From: Beta vulgaris subsp. vulgaris
Taxonomy: Eukaryota; Streptophyta; Magnoliopsida; Caryophyllales; Amaranthaceae
Assembly: GCF_026745355.1 (NCBI RefSeq)
Contig: NC_079208.1
Location: forward strand, 18,345,213-18,409,212
Direction: 5' to 3'
DNA length: 64,000 bases
Shown piece after piece: positions 14,501-25,876 of this stretch. The number at the start of each line of letters is the position of its first letter. Within the stretch, counting starts at the first letter, position 1. The notes under the pieces are model-generated. The model saw only the letters and a program-made list of their open reading frames with translations, was not told the DNA's origin and searched no databases. The translations under genes were made by a program, and so were the position numbers.

Positions 14501-17500
14501 TTATTTGTTTTCAGATGCTATTACCTTTTCTCATCTCAAAATTTTATATTTTTTGAGGAAATCTCGAATGTAATTATATGTTCGAATAGTTTTCTAAGCT
14601 GCAGCTATATAAGTATACTTTCTATAACCTGTTATTTTAAACAGAAAGGAGAGTTTTTATACATGGTAAAGATCAAAAGAATGAAGAATCTTCCTGCTTG
14701 TGAAATCAGTGATAAGGTTAGGTGTCTCAATATAGTAATAAAATATGACAGGCTGACATCCGACATATGTACACAGGTGACCTGCAACAGATGAATAGCA
14801 AATTTAGAAATATTGACGGCATATTTTGGCTCAGTGATTGAATATTGTGGATGTGTGATAGTCATGAACTTACTGGTCTATATTAGGCTTGTTAGGAACA
14901 ATTAATTGCCTCCTTATACCTTTGTTATATGTTTGGTGTTTATGCTGTCACTTGTTGCATGCTTTAAAAGCCGGTTGTAATTTTAAATGTTGAGGAAGCT
15001 AATTTTGGAATGTAGGACTCAAGGATCTTGCTGATTTTCTTCCCGCTTCTTTGGCAAGCATATTGAGCTACTTCACAGCTGAAGTAACTAGAGGAGTCTG
15101 GAAGCCAGTATCAATGAATGGAACTGATTGGCCAAGCCCTGCGGCTAATTTATCCATGGTTGAACAACAAATACATAAAGTTTTGGCTGCCACCGGCATT
15201 GATGTACCTAGTCTGGCTACAGGTAATTTTCTTAATTTCGTGATTTCTCTATTGAACTTTATTCTTCTCCATGTATAGAAGTATAGGATTAAAGTGGAAA
15301 AACTTATATTATTGTTCTTGCTTTGTCCCATTGTTTATTGTTGCTGCCTCCCCTCTTTTCCCTCTTTATTCTAAGCCATCCTTACTCTAGAGTCCAGAGA
15401 GGCAGTCACTTGAAATTGGTTCAGAAGCCTATGGATAATGATTAGTTTGATTATGGTGCCTAATATCTTTTCATTGACGTCTTTTTTTTTTTTTTCCTAT
15501 CTTCCCTCAATGAAGGAAAACTTTAGACCTTCTCCTAACTCCATCTTGATTGGTTGATAACTCACTGACATTCTTGAATCAGATTCCTTGCGGTAGTGGA
15601 CTCAATAGCTTAAAGCTCTGTTTCTTTCGACTTGTTTTTCATTTCAGCTCAGCTTCATGTTGAGTCACCTTTCCTTGACGAATTCAATACAGTTCAGCTT
15701 AGCTCCATTTAGTTGAGTTTATGGATATCCGGTCCAAAAGAACAGCGGATAAATAGACAAACCTCTAGTTATAGAAAAGCCTTCGCAAGTTTCTTAAATA
15801 TAAAACCCTCACTTTTAAGATAGCATAGCATGAACATGAGTTTATGACCTAAAACCTGGTTGCCTTATGGAATGTTCAGGTGTTCTCGAAATATTCTCAG
15901 TCACAACCTCTGTCCTACAATGACTTCCACTTTGGGATTTGGCAAGATTACTGAGGGTCTGGGATATAAGATGTGATGGGGTGGTCTGTTATAAAAGAAG
16001 AGAATAGTAATATAAGTAGAATTAAAAGAATTGAAAGTGGGTAGACAGAGAAGAAAAAGTAAGAGAGTAGAGTGAAGGGTAGGGATAAGGTGGTAAGAGA
16101 GATTTCTTAACTCTGGGAAATACGGATACGGGAGACCTGAGGAACATAGTGAGATGAAGGGTTGAAGTACTATTCTTAGGAATACTGATAGATTCTTGGG
16201 GGATTATTAATAGTATTTGTTGTTTTGCACTTGTCTCCCACCCCCTAAAACCTTGGAGACGAAACTTCATTGGGACTTCTAATAGAGGCAAGGAAACGTT
16301 TTAGTTTATTTTACCCCACTTGGATTAGCCCATTTTTATTTTTTTAATTACATCACGGAGTTCTTTGATGGAAATTGGGGCACCGAAGCTCGTCTACCTC
16401 TTGATTTGATGGCGATGTCAACTCCACTCTTGGTCTCGGTGTGTCGTCTTCCATCTTTTACTTTCCTTACTTGTCTCTTTCTCCGTTTCCTTTCTCCTAC
16501 AGTCTCTCTCTCTTTCTTTCTCTCTTTCTCTCTTTATCTACACTAAGGCTCTTTCTTTTATGTGCTCTCATCCTTTGTTGGAATCTCCTTGTTCCCAAGC
16601 TCTCCTCCTTTGCATGCCAATACTTATGAAGTAATTATTTAAAAAAAGGAAATAAATCAAATTGACTTAAGAAGTAATAATGATCAACTTTAAGAAGTTC
16701 AATGAAGTTATAGAGTAAGTTAATACTTCCTCCGCTGTTTAATAGTTGCAGCTTTTTGACTTTCACGTTTGCCAACACACGACTTTGACCATTTATACCT
16801 CTAAATACCTATTTATAAAAAGCCCAAGAAGTTAAAATTTGATAAATATATATTGAGATAATTTCAAAATTATCTTACATATTTATATTTGTATTATATA
16901 TTACTCCCTTCGTCCCATAATATAGTGCCTACTTCATTTTTGGTGAGTCAAACTTTAAAATCTTTGACCGAATATTCTCATTTGTATATATAAAAAAACA
17001 TATTCATGTGAGATCTTGTTAGATTCGTCTTAATGTGTAGTTTCATAATATCAACTTTTTATATTTTTTATTAATACGGAATTGAAAATATTAAAGGTCA
17101 AAGTTACCTCTTGGAGACCGTGTAAAAAAGAAACAAGCACTCTATTATTGTAACACCCCAAAAATCCATACACGTCTATGACTACGTCGCATCGACTTTG
17201 GGAGTGTTACCGCCGCGATGAAACGCAAGGCTTATTAAAAAGGAATATTAACTCAAAACGTTGTCTCGAAAACTGTAATGCAGCGGAATAAAAATGTAAC
17301 TACAACTTGGGAATCATCAACGACCCCTTTTACTTCTTATTCCGGTTTTTCTAAGCTTGTTTGCAACTTTAAATCTGATTTTCATTCATGTTTTAAGTTA
17401 CATATATGTAGTACATAGATTAAAAGACTTACTATAAAAGAAACTAAGTCTTAATACACTAAGGAGATTACACAAAGCACAAATATTACAAAACATCTCC

Positions 17501-20481
17501 TAAAGCAGCCGAAATCAGCACACCTAGGACTAGGGTGCTTCATCACTCCTTGGTACGTGCTTCCATAGAGGGGAAACCAATGAAAACCTTTGCTTCACAT
17601 GAAGATATCTCCAACTTGCAAAGAGCTCATCATTTGGCTGCCAAGTACATCAAATGTGGCGTCCAAAAGTGTGAAGCAATGAGGAGCTTTCCTAGCTAGG
17701 AGGGAAAGCTTGTAATTGGCTTCAAGGCTGCATGTGGGGTTAAGCTCTTCCATGAGTGAGCTAGGAGCTTGCGACATCACATATCACACGTCCAAGTTAC
17801 AACCTAAGCTAAGCAAAACAATACTAGAACCGGTTTACAACAAAACATTACAAAAAACTGATTTTGGAGCTAAGTAGCTAATTAGTACAATTAGTGAATG
17901 TAAATCATGTTTAGGACTTAATTAACACTAATTGATCATAAGCAACTCAAGCACACACCGCACCAACACCCATGGGCAGCTGCTTGCTTCCTTATTTAGT
18001 TTCTCCTCCTTCGTTGCTTAGCATGATCACATTAGCACTAATCTTCAAACCATGAATCTCTCCTTGTTGTAATTGAGATTAGTGTTTAGTAATACCTCTT
18101 GATTTGTATCTGATTTCGCATAAGATTTATCAAAATTACTCGAGTAAGTGATACTATTTCGTTATGTCTCTTCTTTTCATGCCGATGTACAAGCCAAAAA
18201 TGATTATGCATTCAGCTGATTCAAACTTTCCTAGATTACCCTTAATAGCTAACGCCCTTATTATAAGAACTCCAAAGACAAGTTGTGATATAGTGGAGAA
18301 GTAAATGTCTTAACAAAGAATAATATGGTATCATAGCTATATATGACGCAAAATCAAATACCTATCACTATCATATGGAGGGAAGTACCAAGTACCTTAT
18401 AATAAAAATTATACAAAGTCGATCATTCAGAATTACACATTGACACAAATCTGTAAGATTTCATATGATACTAAATGTGATAAAGCAAGTGTTTAAGTTG
18501 TAGAAAGGGGAAATCATATATATTTATTTTGTTATACCTCACTTGCAATCATACTAAAGAAGATTAAGGGAAGAGTCTTTCAACTAGAACCTAACATATG
18601 ACATTTCAACTAGTGAACGGATCAAAATTATCAATCTCCATAGAAGGGTGAAAATATGGTATTCACAATGTACATAGAAAACAATAAACAGAGAATGCTA
18701 TTTCTAGGAATTTGAAACTTGGTATTTCTACCAAGTGTTGTTGCAAAGACAAATAGCAGATATCAACTTTATGCCATTTTATATTAATTTACTATCTACT
18801 ATATTTAGATGATTATGTGCAACACTAAGGTTATTATTTATGAGAGATAACTTGCAGTCTAGCATAGTATATAATAACAAAAGAGGATAAACGAAAGGTC
18901 AACTTATAATAGTTTAAATTACCAAACTGATATTCCCTTCGTCTACTTTAAAGTGGAGAATGGGAATAAATATACTTTTTAAAGACTTTTGGCAAGATTG
19001 GACATTATTCAAATCTCTTTCATGTTCTTTCTACACTTATTTGTCTTAGAATTTCCAATTAACATATTTTCTTCATTTAGAGTCATGGGAATCTCATCAC
19101 TTTTGCTGCAAATGCTAGATGCCTAGATTATGTCCGTCAAAGATTCACTCCATGAGAGTGTGTTATCCATTATTTTCTTCATAATTTTCACTTCTTTTAA
19201 TCCTTAATACTTATTCCAAGGGTTGCGTCACTTGATTCCCCCTCTAGATCTTTTCGTGTTAGCACTATACTACTCTTGACCATTTGTTATCAGCAGGATT
19301 AAAACGCTTTTCAAAAAAAATTGTATATTGGGCTAACGCTTTTCTTTTGGGTTGCTTGTGCAGTGGGTAACTCTACTCCTACACTTCCTCTACCATTAGC
19401 TGCTCTGCTGAGCCTCACCATAACTTACAAAATTGATAAAGCCAATGAACGTTATCTGAACTTGGTTGGTAGGGGAGTGGTTGTACTTGCAGCTTGCTGT
19501 CCTTGGCCCTGCATGCCTATTGTAGCAGCTCTCTGGGCTCAAAAGGCTAAGCGCTGGAGCGACTTCCTTATATTTTCAGCCTCACGCGCTGTCTTCAACC
19601 TGAACAATGATGCTGTCGTGCAGCTTCTGAGGAGCTGCTTTTCCTCTGTTCTCGGGTTCAATGCTTCCCCTAGATGTAAAAATGGAGGTGTGGGTGCTCT
19701 CCTTGGCCATGGCTTGGGTGCTCGTTACTCCAATGGGATGTCCCCTGTTGCCCCTGGTATCTTCTACCTACGAGTGGCTCCATTCATCAGGAACTTCACT
19801 TTTGTGACAGAAGAAATTCTCTCACTTCTGATGATGTCAGTGAAAGATATTGCGACTGGTGGTTTATCCGTTGACACCATAGGTAAATTAAAGAAAAGCA
19901 AGTTTGGAATGAGATACAGACAGGTATCTCTCACTTCGGCAATGACACGTATCAAGCTTGCAGCTTCAACTGGGGCTTCTTTTGTCTGGATATCTGGTGG
20001 GTTGAATCTACTACAAGCTTTGCTTAAAGAGACCTTGCCCTCATGGTTTATATCAACCCAGAGACCAGACTGTAGAGGAGAATCAGGGAGCGTTGTTGCA
20101 ACATTAAGTGGTTATGCACTGGCTTACTTTGCTGTGCTTTGTGGCCTATTTGCCTGGCGCATTGATGCAGTATCATCAGCCTCGAAGTTGAGATCCAGGG
20201 TCCTTGCTTCCCACCTTGAATTTATGGCTACTGCTCTTGAAGGGAATATCTCTCTTGGATGCGATTTGGCCACTTGGCGGGCTTATGTTTCAGGTTTCTT
20301 GAGTTTGTTGGTAAGGTGCGTCCCTGCTTGGTTGCAGGAAATTGACGTGCATATTTTGAAGAGCTTGAGCAAGGGTTTGAGGCAGTGGAATGAAGAAGAA
20401 TTGGCTCTTGCCTTGGTGGGTGTTAGTGGCATAAATGCAATGGGTGCTGCTGCTGAGTTGATCATTCAAAGTGCCCAATAA
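2539..20481 (+). CDS. MED33: Mediator subunit 33 (REF4/RFR1-like), 3' seven exons
   Basis: This is a plant-specific Mediator tail subunit, known from Arabidopsis REF4/RFR1 (MED33B/A) as a nuclear regulator of phenylpropanoid and lignin gene expression. Exons are 2539-2878, 3547-3754, 6679-6793, 6887-7048, 9623-10268, 15016-15222 and 19364-20481. All introns are GT-AG and the joined length of 2796 nt stays in one frame to TAA at 20479-20481, giving 931 codons. Family blocks seen include [93 protein letters not shown] and [10 protein letters not shown]. Family proteins are about 1300 aa, so roughly 370-400 N-terminal residues lie upstream of the window. There are no stops or frameshifts, so it is probably functional despite transposon-filled introns. 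Whether it is the MED33A or MED33B orthologue cannot be settled here. Confidence 0.93.
2879..3546 (+). other. MED33 intron, no recognised content
   Basis: The intron has GT at 2879 and AG ending at 3546. It is AT-rich, unremarkable sequence. The antisense ORF at 2978-3187 has no recognisable domain and is taken as chance. Confidence 0.75.
4280..5769 (+). mobile_element. 5'-truncated RTE-type non-LTR retrotransposon in MED33 intron
   Basis: Decayed reverse-transcriptase sequence starts with an NYRGI-type motif near 4312 and continues with [25 protein letters not shown] and [14 protein letters not shown]. The catalytic FADD box follows near 4780, and a [12 protein letters not shown] C-terminal motif near 5335. 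Several stops and frameshifts break it (for example at 4663 and near 5057). The 3' end is typical of plant RTE: 'ccgaccccaatcaccttggg', 'aataaggctt', then a GTT microsatellite at about 5740-5769 instead of poly(A). It lies in sense orientation to the host gene. The 5' part of the element is missing. Confidence 0.88.
5914..6195 (+). repeat. Probable solo Copia LTR in MED33 intron
   Basis: The segment has LTR promoter layout in a short space: a 'gggatgtcatg' start region, 'aggaaagatacttctgtata', a TATA box (CTATAAATATG at about 6112), then AATAAA about 25 nt downstream at 6138. This matches the pattern of short plant Copia LTRs of the Ale/Retrofit type. Boundaries are approximate and I could not fix a 5-bp target duplication. 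The overlapping 114-aa ORF (5963-6307) has no domain and is not called a gene. Confidence 0.45.
7049..9622 (+). other. MED33 intron (2.6 kb), no clear element
   Basis: The intron opens with GT at 7049 and closes with AG at 9621-9622. I see AT-rich sequence with no recognisable protein domain on either strand. Short ORFs at 8215-8547 (-), 8422-8619 (+) and 8666-8869 (-) overlap each other and resemble no family. Decayed transposon sequence is possible but not identifiable by eye. Confidence 0.6.
10269..15015 (+). other. MED33 intron (4.7 kb) with repeats
   Basis: This is the largest intron of the gene. It contains a long G run at 11024-11041, a (TTTA)n tract near 11975-12000, and a GGT-rich stretch at about 12040-12290. 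A possible TIR element lies at about 11472-12352, bounded by 'ccttcggttcac' and the inverse-like 'ttgaaccaaacac'. Copy 2 of the GC-rich repeat is at 13413-13820. None of the short ORFs looks real. Confidence 0.6.
13413..13820. repeat. GC-rich dispersed repeat, copy 2 (MITE-like)
   Basis: This is the second copy of the block at 571-1004, in the same orientation and inside a different intron of the same gene. Near its left end 13430-13453 is a perfect 24-bp palindrome made of GTTACAGAACGG and its reverse complement. The right end repeats 'ccgttcccgcgac'-type words and ends in a T/C tract. It is probably a non-autonomous element; no transposase or firm target duplication is visible. Confidence 0.65.
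16726..17148. mobile_element. Stowaway-type MITE sequences, interrupted
   Basis: Two Stowaway-style termini occur in tandem. The first is CTTCCTCCGC at 16726 after a TA. The second is CTCCCTTCGTCCCATAATAT at 16904, also after a TA, the classic target dinucleotide. The second copy runs on to 'aagcactctattat' at 17148, which is the start of the expected inverted terminus, and then breaks where TGTAACACCCC begins. A plausible remainder, 'atggagggaagta', lies at about 18374-18387. Confidence 0.6.
17149..18372. repeat. Probable Gypsy-type solo LTR or remnant
   Basis: It begins with TGTAACACCCC, a common plant Gypsy LTR terminus also seen at 54904. Shortly inside comes 'gcagcggaataaaa', resembling the position of 'gcagcgaaaaaac' in the other LTR. 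The right boundary is a guess, placed where Stowaway-like sequence seems to resume. No coding sequence is present; the 61-aa antisense ORF at 17595-17780 has no known domain. Confidence 0.35.
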
Positions 20482-21769
20482 CTATAGTTTAGCTTGATCA
20501 GGTTATCCTCAAGCTAATCTGATTGACTGATATACACATGATAGTCTTTTTAACAGGTTTTCCTTTTTTCCCCTTGTAAAGTCGTAGGAAATGAAATCAA
20601 TCGAGAACAATGATTCGAGTATATTACTTTTATCTCCTGGCAGTGCAGGCAGCTTTGATCAGGCAGATTGTACAAAAACTTACATGCACACTTCTAATAT
20701 CAAGCGCCATTGTTGCCTAATTGACCTGTATCGAGTTTTTCCTTTTGCTTGTATTGGAAGGAGAACTGGAAAAAAGCGAGGATCATACCCATATTATTGA
20801 AAGGTGGGTCTATTATTAGAATACCAAAATAAAGGTGGGATTATTTCAGTCAATGTTTTGCTTTATATAATTTTCGTGAATATTATGAATAAAATAAATC
20901 TCTTCAAGTGAAAAAAATTATTGGACGTAAATTAGCAATCAAATTAGAACAATATATTCCTTATAGCAGCGTTCATATGAATTTTTGTACCCCTCCCTTT
21001 ATTTTAGAATTAGATCTCGTTTGTTTTCCAGTTGAAAGAGTCTAGTAATAGATTGCAACATAAGTGATATCAATTCTCAGTATATAACAGCATTTAGTTT
21101 GAAATGGTACAAGTCCAAAAAATAGAGGATCGAGGTGAAAGAGAAAAATGAACCATATGGTAGCTTATGCTTCATTCTTGTATATAAAAAATGATATTGA
21201 GCAGGAGTAGCAAATTGCAAATAGATATTTAAACCTCATAGATATATAATGCATTAAATTAAGGCTTAAAATGCACATAAAAATTTGTTCCTGGCACATG
21301 TACTTTAATGACATTATTAAACAAAGTACCTCATTATTTAACAAATACTTATATTAATTAACACCAAGTGATCATACCATATTGTCCAATGTAATATAAA
21401 TTCAAAGCAATCTATGAAATCAAGGTGTGTATAAAAGTTGAAAGGTTTTTTCTTCGACGTCTTTTCCATATATTAAAAATTTGAAAGAGATTCTTACTCA
21501 CTAATAATTACAAAAACCAAAACAAGCTCTTAACTGAAAGTGAAGATTGTAAACTTTAAACTAATTAATATGAAGTTTGAAATAGGATGATAAATACAAA
21601 GATATCAAAAACAAACTAATTACACGAAAAAAAACACAAATATAGACAACGTATCCAAAGTTATGCTCTCAGTAGCAACCATCTTAGTTATAAAATTAAC
21701 ATCATCTGAATATATAATTTAGATCAATCCTTGAGATCGTGTTTACAAAGTTTACATGATTATACTTAC
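20482..21769. other. Intergenic region: MED33 3' UTR and convergent kinase 3' UTR
   Basis: The two genes converge here. AATAAA-like signals for MED33 occur near 20831 and 20888-20897. The remainder is AT-rich and would include the 3' UTR of the minus-strand receptor kinase ending at 21770. The ORF at 20591-20800 has no domain and lies in the presumed 3' UTR. No transposon termini were recognised. Confidence 0.65.
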
Positions 21770-24367
21770 TCATCGACCTGTTTGATGGACAATTTGGGAA
21801 AATATTGCCGTGCTAGAGTTTTGATCAGTAGATGAAGATGCTAATGTAGAGTAGTCTTCATCATCTTGTAGATTTAGAGTACTCAAGTGCATGTTTATGT
21901 TATCATTTACATTACTCCTCCCACTTGAAGAAGTTTTAGGACCATCCTCAGTTTCTTGAAGTTGAAGAGAAAACTCAAGATTCCATAGTAAGTCACTCAT
22001 TGAGGGTCTGTCAATTCCATGATCAGACAAGCACTTAAATGCAGTATCTACAAATTTCTTTAAGCATTCTGGCTTTATCGTCCCCTTAATGTGAGTGTCA
22101 ATGATTTCATCTATGTTTCCCTTTCGAACTGAGCTTCGTGCCCAATCTGCCAAACTGACTTGCTCTTTTGGAAGGCTGGGGTTAAGAGCCGGGCGAGCAC
22201 ACAAAATCTCAAAGAGGACAACCCCAAAGGAGTACACATCTGATTTTTCTGTCAGTTGTTGTCTTCTAAAGTACTCAGGATCTAAGTAACCAAAACTACC
22301 TTTCACCACTGTGCTAACATGGTGTTGGTTTGTTTCAGGTCCTGTCTTTGATAAACCAAAATCAGATATCTTAGCAACCCAATTCTCATCCAAAAGAATA
22401 TTAGTGGTCTTCACATCTCTATGGATAATGGTGTATTTCGCTCCAGTATGAAGATAATGTAGTCCCTTTGCAGCACCTATTAGCATCTCAAGTCTTTGTT
22501 TCCAAGTTAGATTTATCTTATTTCCCTTGTAAAGATGCTCTCTTAAAGTACCATGTGCCATGAAATCATATACCAAAGCCATTTCTCCATTCTCTTCACA
22601 ATATCCAATAAGAGAGACTAAATGTTTATGTCTAAGTTTCGAAAGCATCTCTATCTCAGTAACAAACTCATTAACACCTTGCTCTGATGATGGATTCGAC
22701 TTTTTGACAGCTACCTTCAAGCTTCCATCAATCACTCCTTTATAGACCTTTCCAAAACCTCCAACACCAATGACATTTGACTCATCGAAGTTTTTAGTGG
22801 CCTTCCTTATTTCAGCTAAGGTAAAGTGTCGACAATTAGCAGCTGCCTCAGTTGAAAGTTGAGCACTTGCAACACTACTTCCTCCTATAGTTGATTTCAT
22901 CCCAGATGTTTGGGAGTTACCATATAAAGGTAACCAACTAGATGTTCCTGACTTGCTTCTAGGCATCCTGCTCTTTTTCTTATAAAGCACAACAGCAAAT
23001 ACAGTGGCTAGCCCAAAGGCTGCCGCGACCCCGCTAGCAGCCCCAATCACATTAATGTTAGACTTATCTTTAGTGAAATTCTCCCTTTTCTCCTTCTCAG
23101 CCTTAACTAATGCCTCTGACAGAGTTGGGTTAGGACCTGCCAACTTTTTATTTCCATCACTCACCTTAAAAACCTCCATCCCATTAAGGATGGCATCATA
23201 GAACTCTGGCTTTTCTGCTTCTCTTGGGTGAAGCGCTACCAAAAGTTGTTGTTGTTGTCCTTCCCCACCTTGGACATTTACAGCAAAATCCTTATACACA
23301 GGGACATCCTTAGATCCAGTCCATGCTATTACATCTGCACCACTTGGAGTTGCTGTTTGGTTGTTTATGAATATGTCGAATAATCTTTGGTTTACCTTGG
23401 TATAAATGTGCTCACAAAAGTGTAGTCTTATGATGTAGGTGAAGGTTGGATCCACGGAGAACTCCCACGTAAGGTTGAAATTCAAAGTAACATTAGGGTC
23501 AGGACCCATAGATCTCCATGTATCATAAACATCTCCTGGTGCAATATATTTCGGCATGTCACGATAGTCTACCCCAACAGTTTCATTATCTTCGGAGGTA
23601 ACACCTGATCCACCACCAAAAATATAAGGTGTATCATCATACCATGTCCTAAGCAAGCCAGAATCATTTGTAGGAGGAATGTAATTTCCACCTACATTCA
23701 ACCTTGCAATTGTCTCAACTGTTGCGGTCTTTCCATCTAAAGATTGATCAGAGAAACCCACCAATACAGCTGAATCTAATATATTAGGGGTAGGAACCAA
23801 CTCAATAGCATTTATAAATGCAAATGACCCAGCATGCTTATCTGATGGCTTGAAAACAACATCTAATGTATCCACCCCATCATCTAGAGGAGCAAGGGAA
23901 TATTCCTTTATTATGTAAGCTTGAGTTAAGGCCTCCGCCGTGACGGAAGCACTAAAATTGTTAAGAAGGGTAAAACCAGCGGCTGTAACCGAGAAATAAG
24001 AGTTACTAATGCTGAAAGAGTTGTAGGATGTTGGGTAAAAATGGAGCCGTAGGAAATACCGTGATGTAGAGTTTATAGGAAACTTGTAAGCCATTTCTGA
24101 GTTACTTATCCTTGCACTCATATAAGGAATCTCTGATGGAAGGGATGGATCTTGAAACTGTGCTTTAACACTTTGAGAATTTCCTTGAGATGGAAGGTAC
24201 TTATTATCTGTATCCCATTGCCTGCCATCACCATCCTTACCTTGACCTGTTGCTCCACAATCTATGGCTATTGCAACATTAGGGTCAGATAATGAAACTT
24301 TGATCATGTTGAAGAGGAGGAGAAATTCAAAAATGAACAAATACATTAAATGGCAATCAATATGCAT
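21770..24367 (-). CDS. FERONIA-like receptor kinase (CrRLK1L family)
   Basis: A single-exon 865-aa plasma-membrane receptor-like Ser/Thr kinase. A hydrophobic signal segment covers residues ~9-26, though M8 or M21 could also start. A tandem malectin-like ectodomain covers ~32-400, with AIDCGA near its start and a second repeat around TWRSMGPDPNV. A transmembrane helix at ~438-460 is followed by the KKK stop-transfer. The kinase domain spans ~527-795: glycine loop GVGGFGKV (534-541), VAVKK (Lys555), HRDVKTTN (649-656), DFG (669-671) and GYLDPEYF. It is therefore an RD kinase with all catalytic residues. The tail is Ser-rich. Family members such as FERONIA (895 aa) sense RALF peptides and cell-wall state; the ligand here cannot be inferred. 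The lack of introns is normal for CrRLK1L. The ORF is intact and likely functional. Confidence 0.95.
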   Translation of the reverse strand: MHIDCHLMYLFIFEFLLLFNMIKVSLSDPNVAIAIDCGATGQGKDGDGRQWDTDNKYLPSQGNSQSVKAQFQDPSLPSEIPYMSARISNSEMAYKFPINSTSRYFLRLHFYPTSYNSFSISNSYFSVTAAGFTLLNNFSASVTAEALTQAYIIKEYSLAPLDDGVDTLDVVFKPSDKHAGSFAFINAIELVPTPNILDSAVLVGFSDQSLDGKTATVETIARLNVGGNYIPPTNDSGLLRTWYDDTPYIFGGGSGVTSEDNETVGVDYRDMPKYIAPGDVYDTWRSMGPDPNVTLNFNLTWEFSVDPTFTYIIRLHFCEHIYTKVNQRLFDIFINNQTATPSGADVIAWTGSKDVPVYKDFAVNVQGGEGQQQQLLVALHPREAEKPEFYDAILNGMEVFKVSDGNKKLAGPNPTLSEALVKAEKEKRENFTKDKSNINVIGAASGVAAAFGLATVFAVVLYKKKSRMPRSKSGTSSWLPLYGNSQTSGMKSTIGGSSVASAQLSTEAAANCRHFTLAEIRKATKNFDESNVIGVGGFGKVYKGVIDGSLKVAVKKSNPSSEQGVNEFVTEIEMLSKLRHKHLVSLIGYCEENGEMALVYDFMAHGTLREHLYKGNKINLTWKQRLEMLIGAAKGLHYLHTGAKYTIIHRDVKTTNILLDENWVAKISDFGLSKTGPETNQHHVSTVVKGSFGYLDPEYFRRQQLTEKSDVYSFGVVLFEILCARPALNPSLPKEQVSLADWARSSVRKGNIDEIIDTHIKGTIKPECLKKFVDTAFKCLSDHGIDRPSMSDLLWNLEFSLQLQETEDGPKTSSSGRSNVNDNINMHLSTLNLQDDEDYSTLASSSTDQNSSTAIFSQIVHQTGR

Positions 24368-25124
24368 GCTTGCACATGTAGATTACAGAAGAAATATATA
24401 TATATGTAGGGGGCGTACAGGAAAAATTCAGTTAATAATTTTCTTAAACGATGCTTATTTTCCCTGTACGCCTAACAAGAAAAACTATAATGTCACTTCT
24501 GTTTTTAATTTTTTTTTAGTGGGTAGCTTCAGATTTTTTTTTTTCTTATTTTTATTTATTTTTCTAATTGAGAGATGATAAAAAAGATATGCGAAAATCA
24601 AGCCATTAGCTTGTTTTGTCAATGGAAGAGGTGATTTGTATGAGACAAGAAATTATCTTTTCTTTGTCTATCTCTGTCTTACACATGCTAACTTGGTGAA
24701 TCAAAAAATCTTGACCAAGCGAAAGGGAGGGAAGATATTTTTGTGATAACACCGTTGGTTTTGGCTTACAACAAGGTGATGAATCATCCCTTTTTCTTTT
24801 TTTGGGTAAAATTTGTTTTCTTACATTTTAGTATTAGTTGGTTTTTCTTGGTTTAATAAACATGCAAGGGAAAGAGAGATTTAAGGAGAAAACTATTATG
24901 AGATGATACCTATTATAATTACATAATAGATGGTCACATTTTTTTTTAGGGTAGATCATGACATTATAACGAATGATACCTATTATGAGAGATTAGACTA
25001 ATGACATGCATTTGTGAACTGCAAAGTATGACAAGATAATTACAACATGCTCTGATCTTTACATGGGTATATATATATATATATAAATATAAATGGAATG
25101 TATATGTTTATCATATACAAAAAT
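24368..25124. other. Upstream region of the receptor kinase
   Basis: This would hold the kinase promoter and 5' leader on the minus strand. It is AT-rich with T runs (24510-24560) and an (AT)n tract at about 25068-25086. No element termini or other genes are recognised. Confidence 0.5.
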
Positions 25125-25253
25125 GATACCAATGATGTCTTGGTTTAGTGGTTAAAATTAAGGTGATGTGAATTAATAAGTCACAGGTTCAAATCCCAAT
25201 TCCCTTATTTGTATTTTGTACCACTTTCGTGACTCATATGGTATAAAAAAAAT
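25125..25253 (+). mobile_element. tRNA-derived SINE
   Basis: A pol III box A (TGGTTTAGTGG, 25141-25151) and box B (GGTTCAAATCC, 25186-25196) stand about 35 nt apart, as in plant SINEs. A non-tRNA body ('gactcatatggtat') and an A-rich tail at ~25245-25253 follow. There is no cloverleaf acceptor stem, so it is not a tRNA gene. Ends are approximate. Confidence 0.6.
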
Positions 25254-25876
25254 ATATACTAGAATGATTCTAGCAAATGCAGCATTAAACAATTGTTTGA
25301 ACTATGAAAAAGAGACTTATGAGAATCTTTGTTTTATTCTTGCTTTATACTAAACTAATCTTATATGCAAACTTTGCGTGGAGTGATATAATTAACCTAG
25401 TGTTGTTATTTAGTCATAAAATAACACATAATTGGTTGGTTGATTTTAATTTTAACATATACACGTATGATTTCACCACTTTAAGTTTAGAAATGATTAC
25501 TTTTATTTTTTATTTTTGAAAAATTTCATTGATTTGTTAGGGAAATTGCACTTACATAACATTTTTTTGTAAAATTATAGGGGTCTTTTTCTCTTTGCAT
25601 CATGTACATTTTTTGTATATTGACGATTATTTTAGAACCAAAAGTGTGAATATTTATTGTAATTCTATATTGCCTTTTAAAGATTAGTATGTATTACGAT
25701 TGTGAGTTATACTCATTCTTTTGAAATTTTTTTACTACTTATGTTTATCTAACATATATACTATTGTTGTAATACCCACACTTGTTTGAATAAATGACTT
25801 TGATGTGTTTAATTATGTGATTATGAAATCTTATGTATGAATGCATGATTTTATCCTTTTGACAATGCTATGTAAG

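Larger units (their letters stand above)
15223..19363 (+). other. MED33 last intron (4.1 kb) with nested small elements
   Basis: It runs from GT at 15223 to AG at 19362-19363. It contains a pyrimidine-rich tract at 16480-16560, Stowaway-like MITE sequence at 16724-17148, and a sequence opening with a Gypsy-type LTR terminus at 17149. Another Stowaway-like start ('attcccttcgtc') lies at about 18931. The rest is AT-rich and unassigned. Confidence 0.6.

Noticed and set aside
25141..25196. Possible tRNA gene from box A and box B
   Set aside because: No acceptor stem, anticodon arm or terminator fits. The non-tRNA body and A-rich tail fit a SINE.
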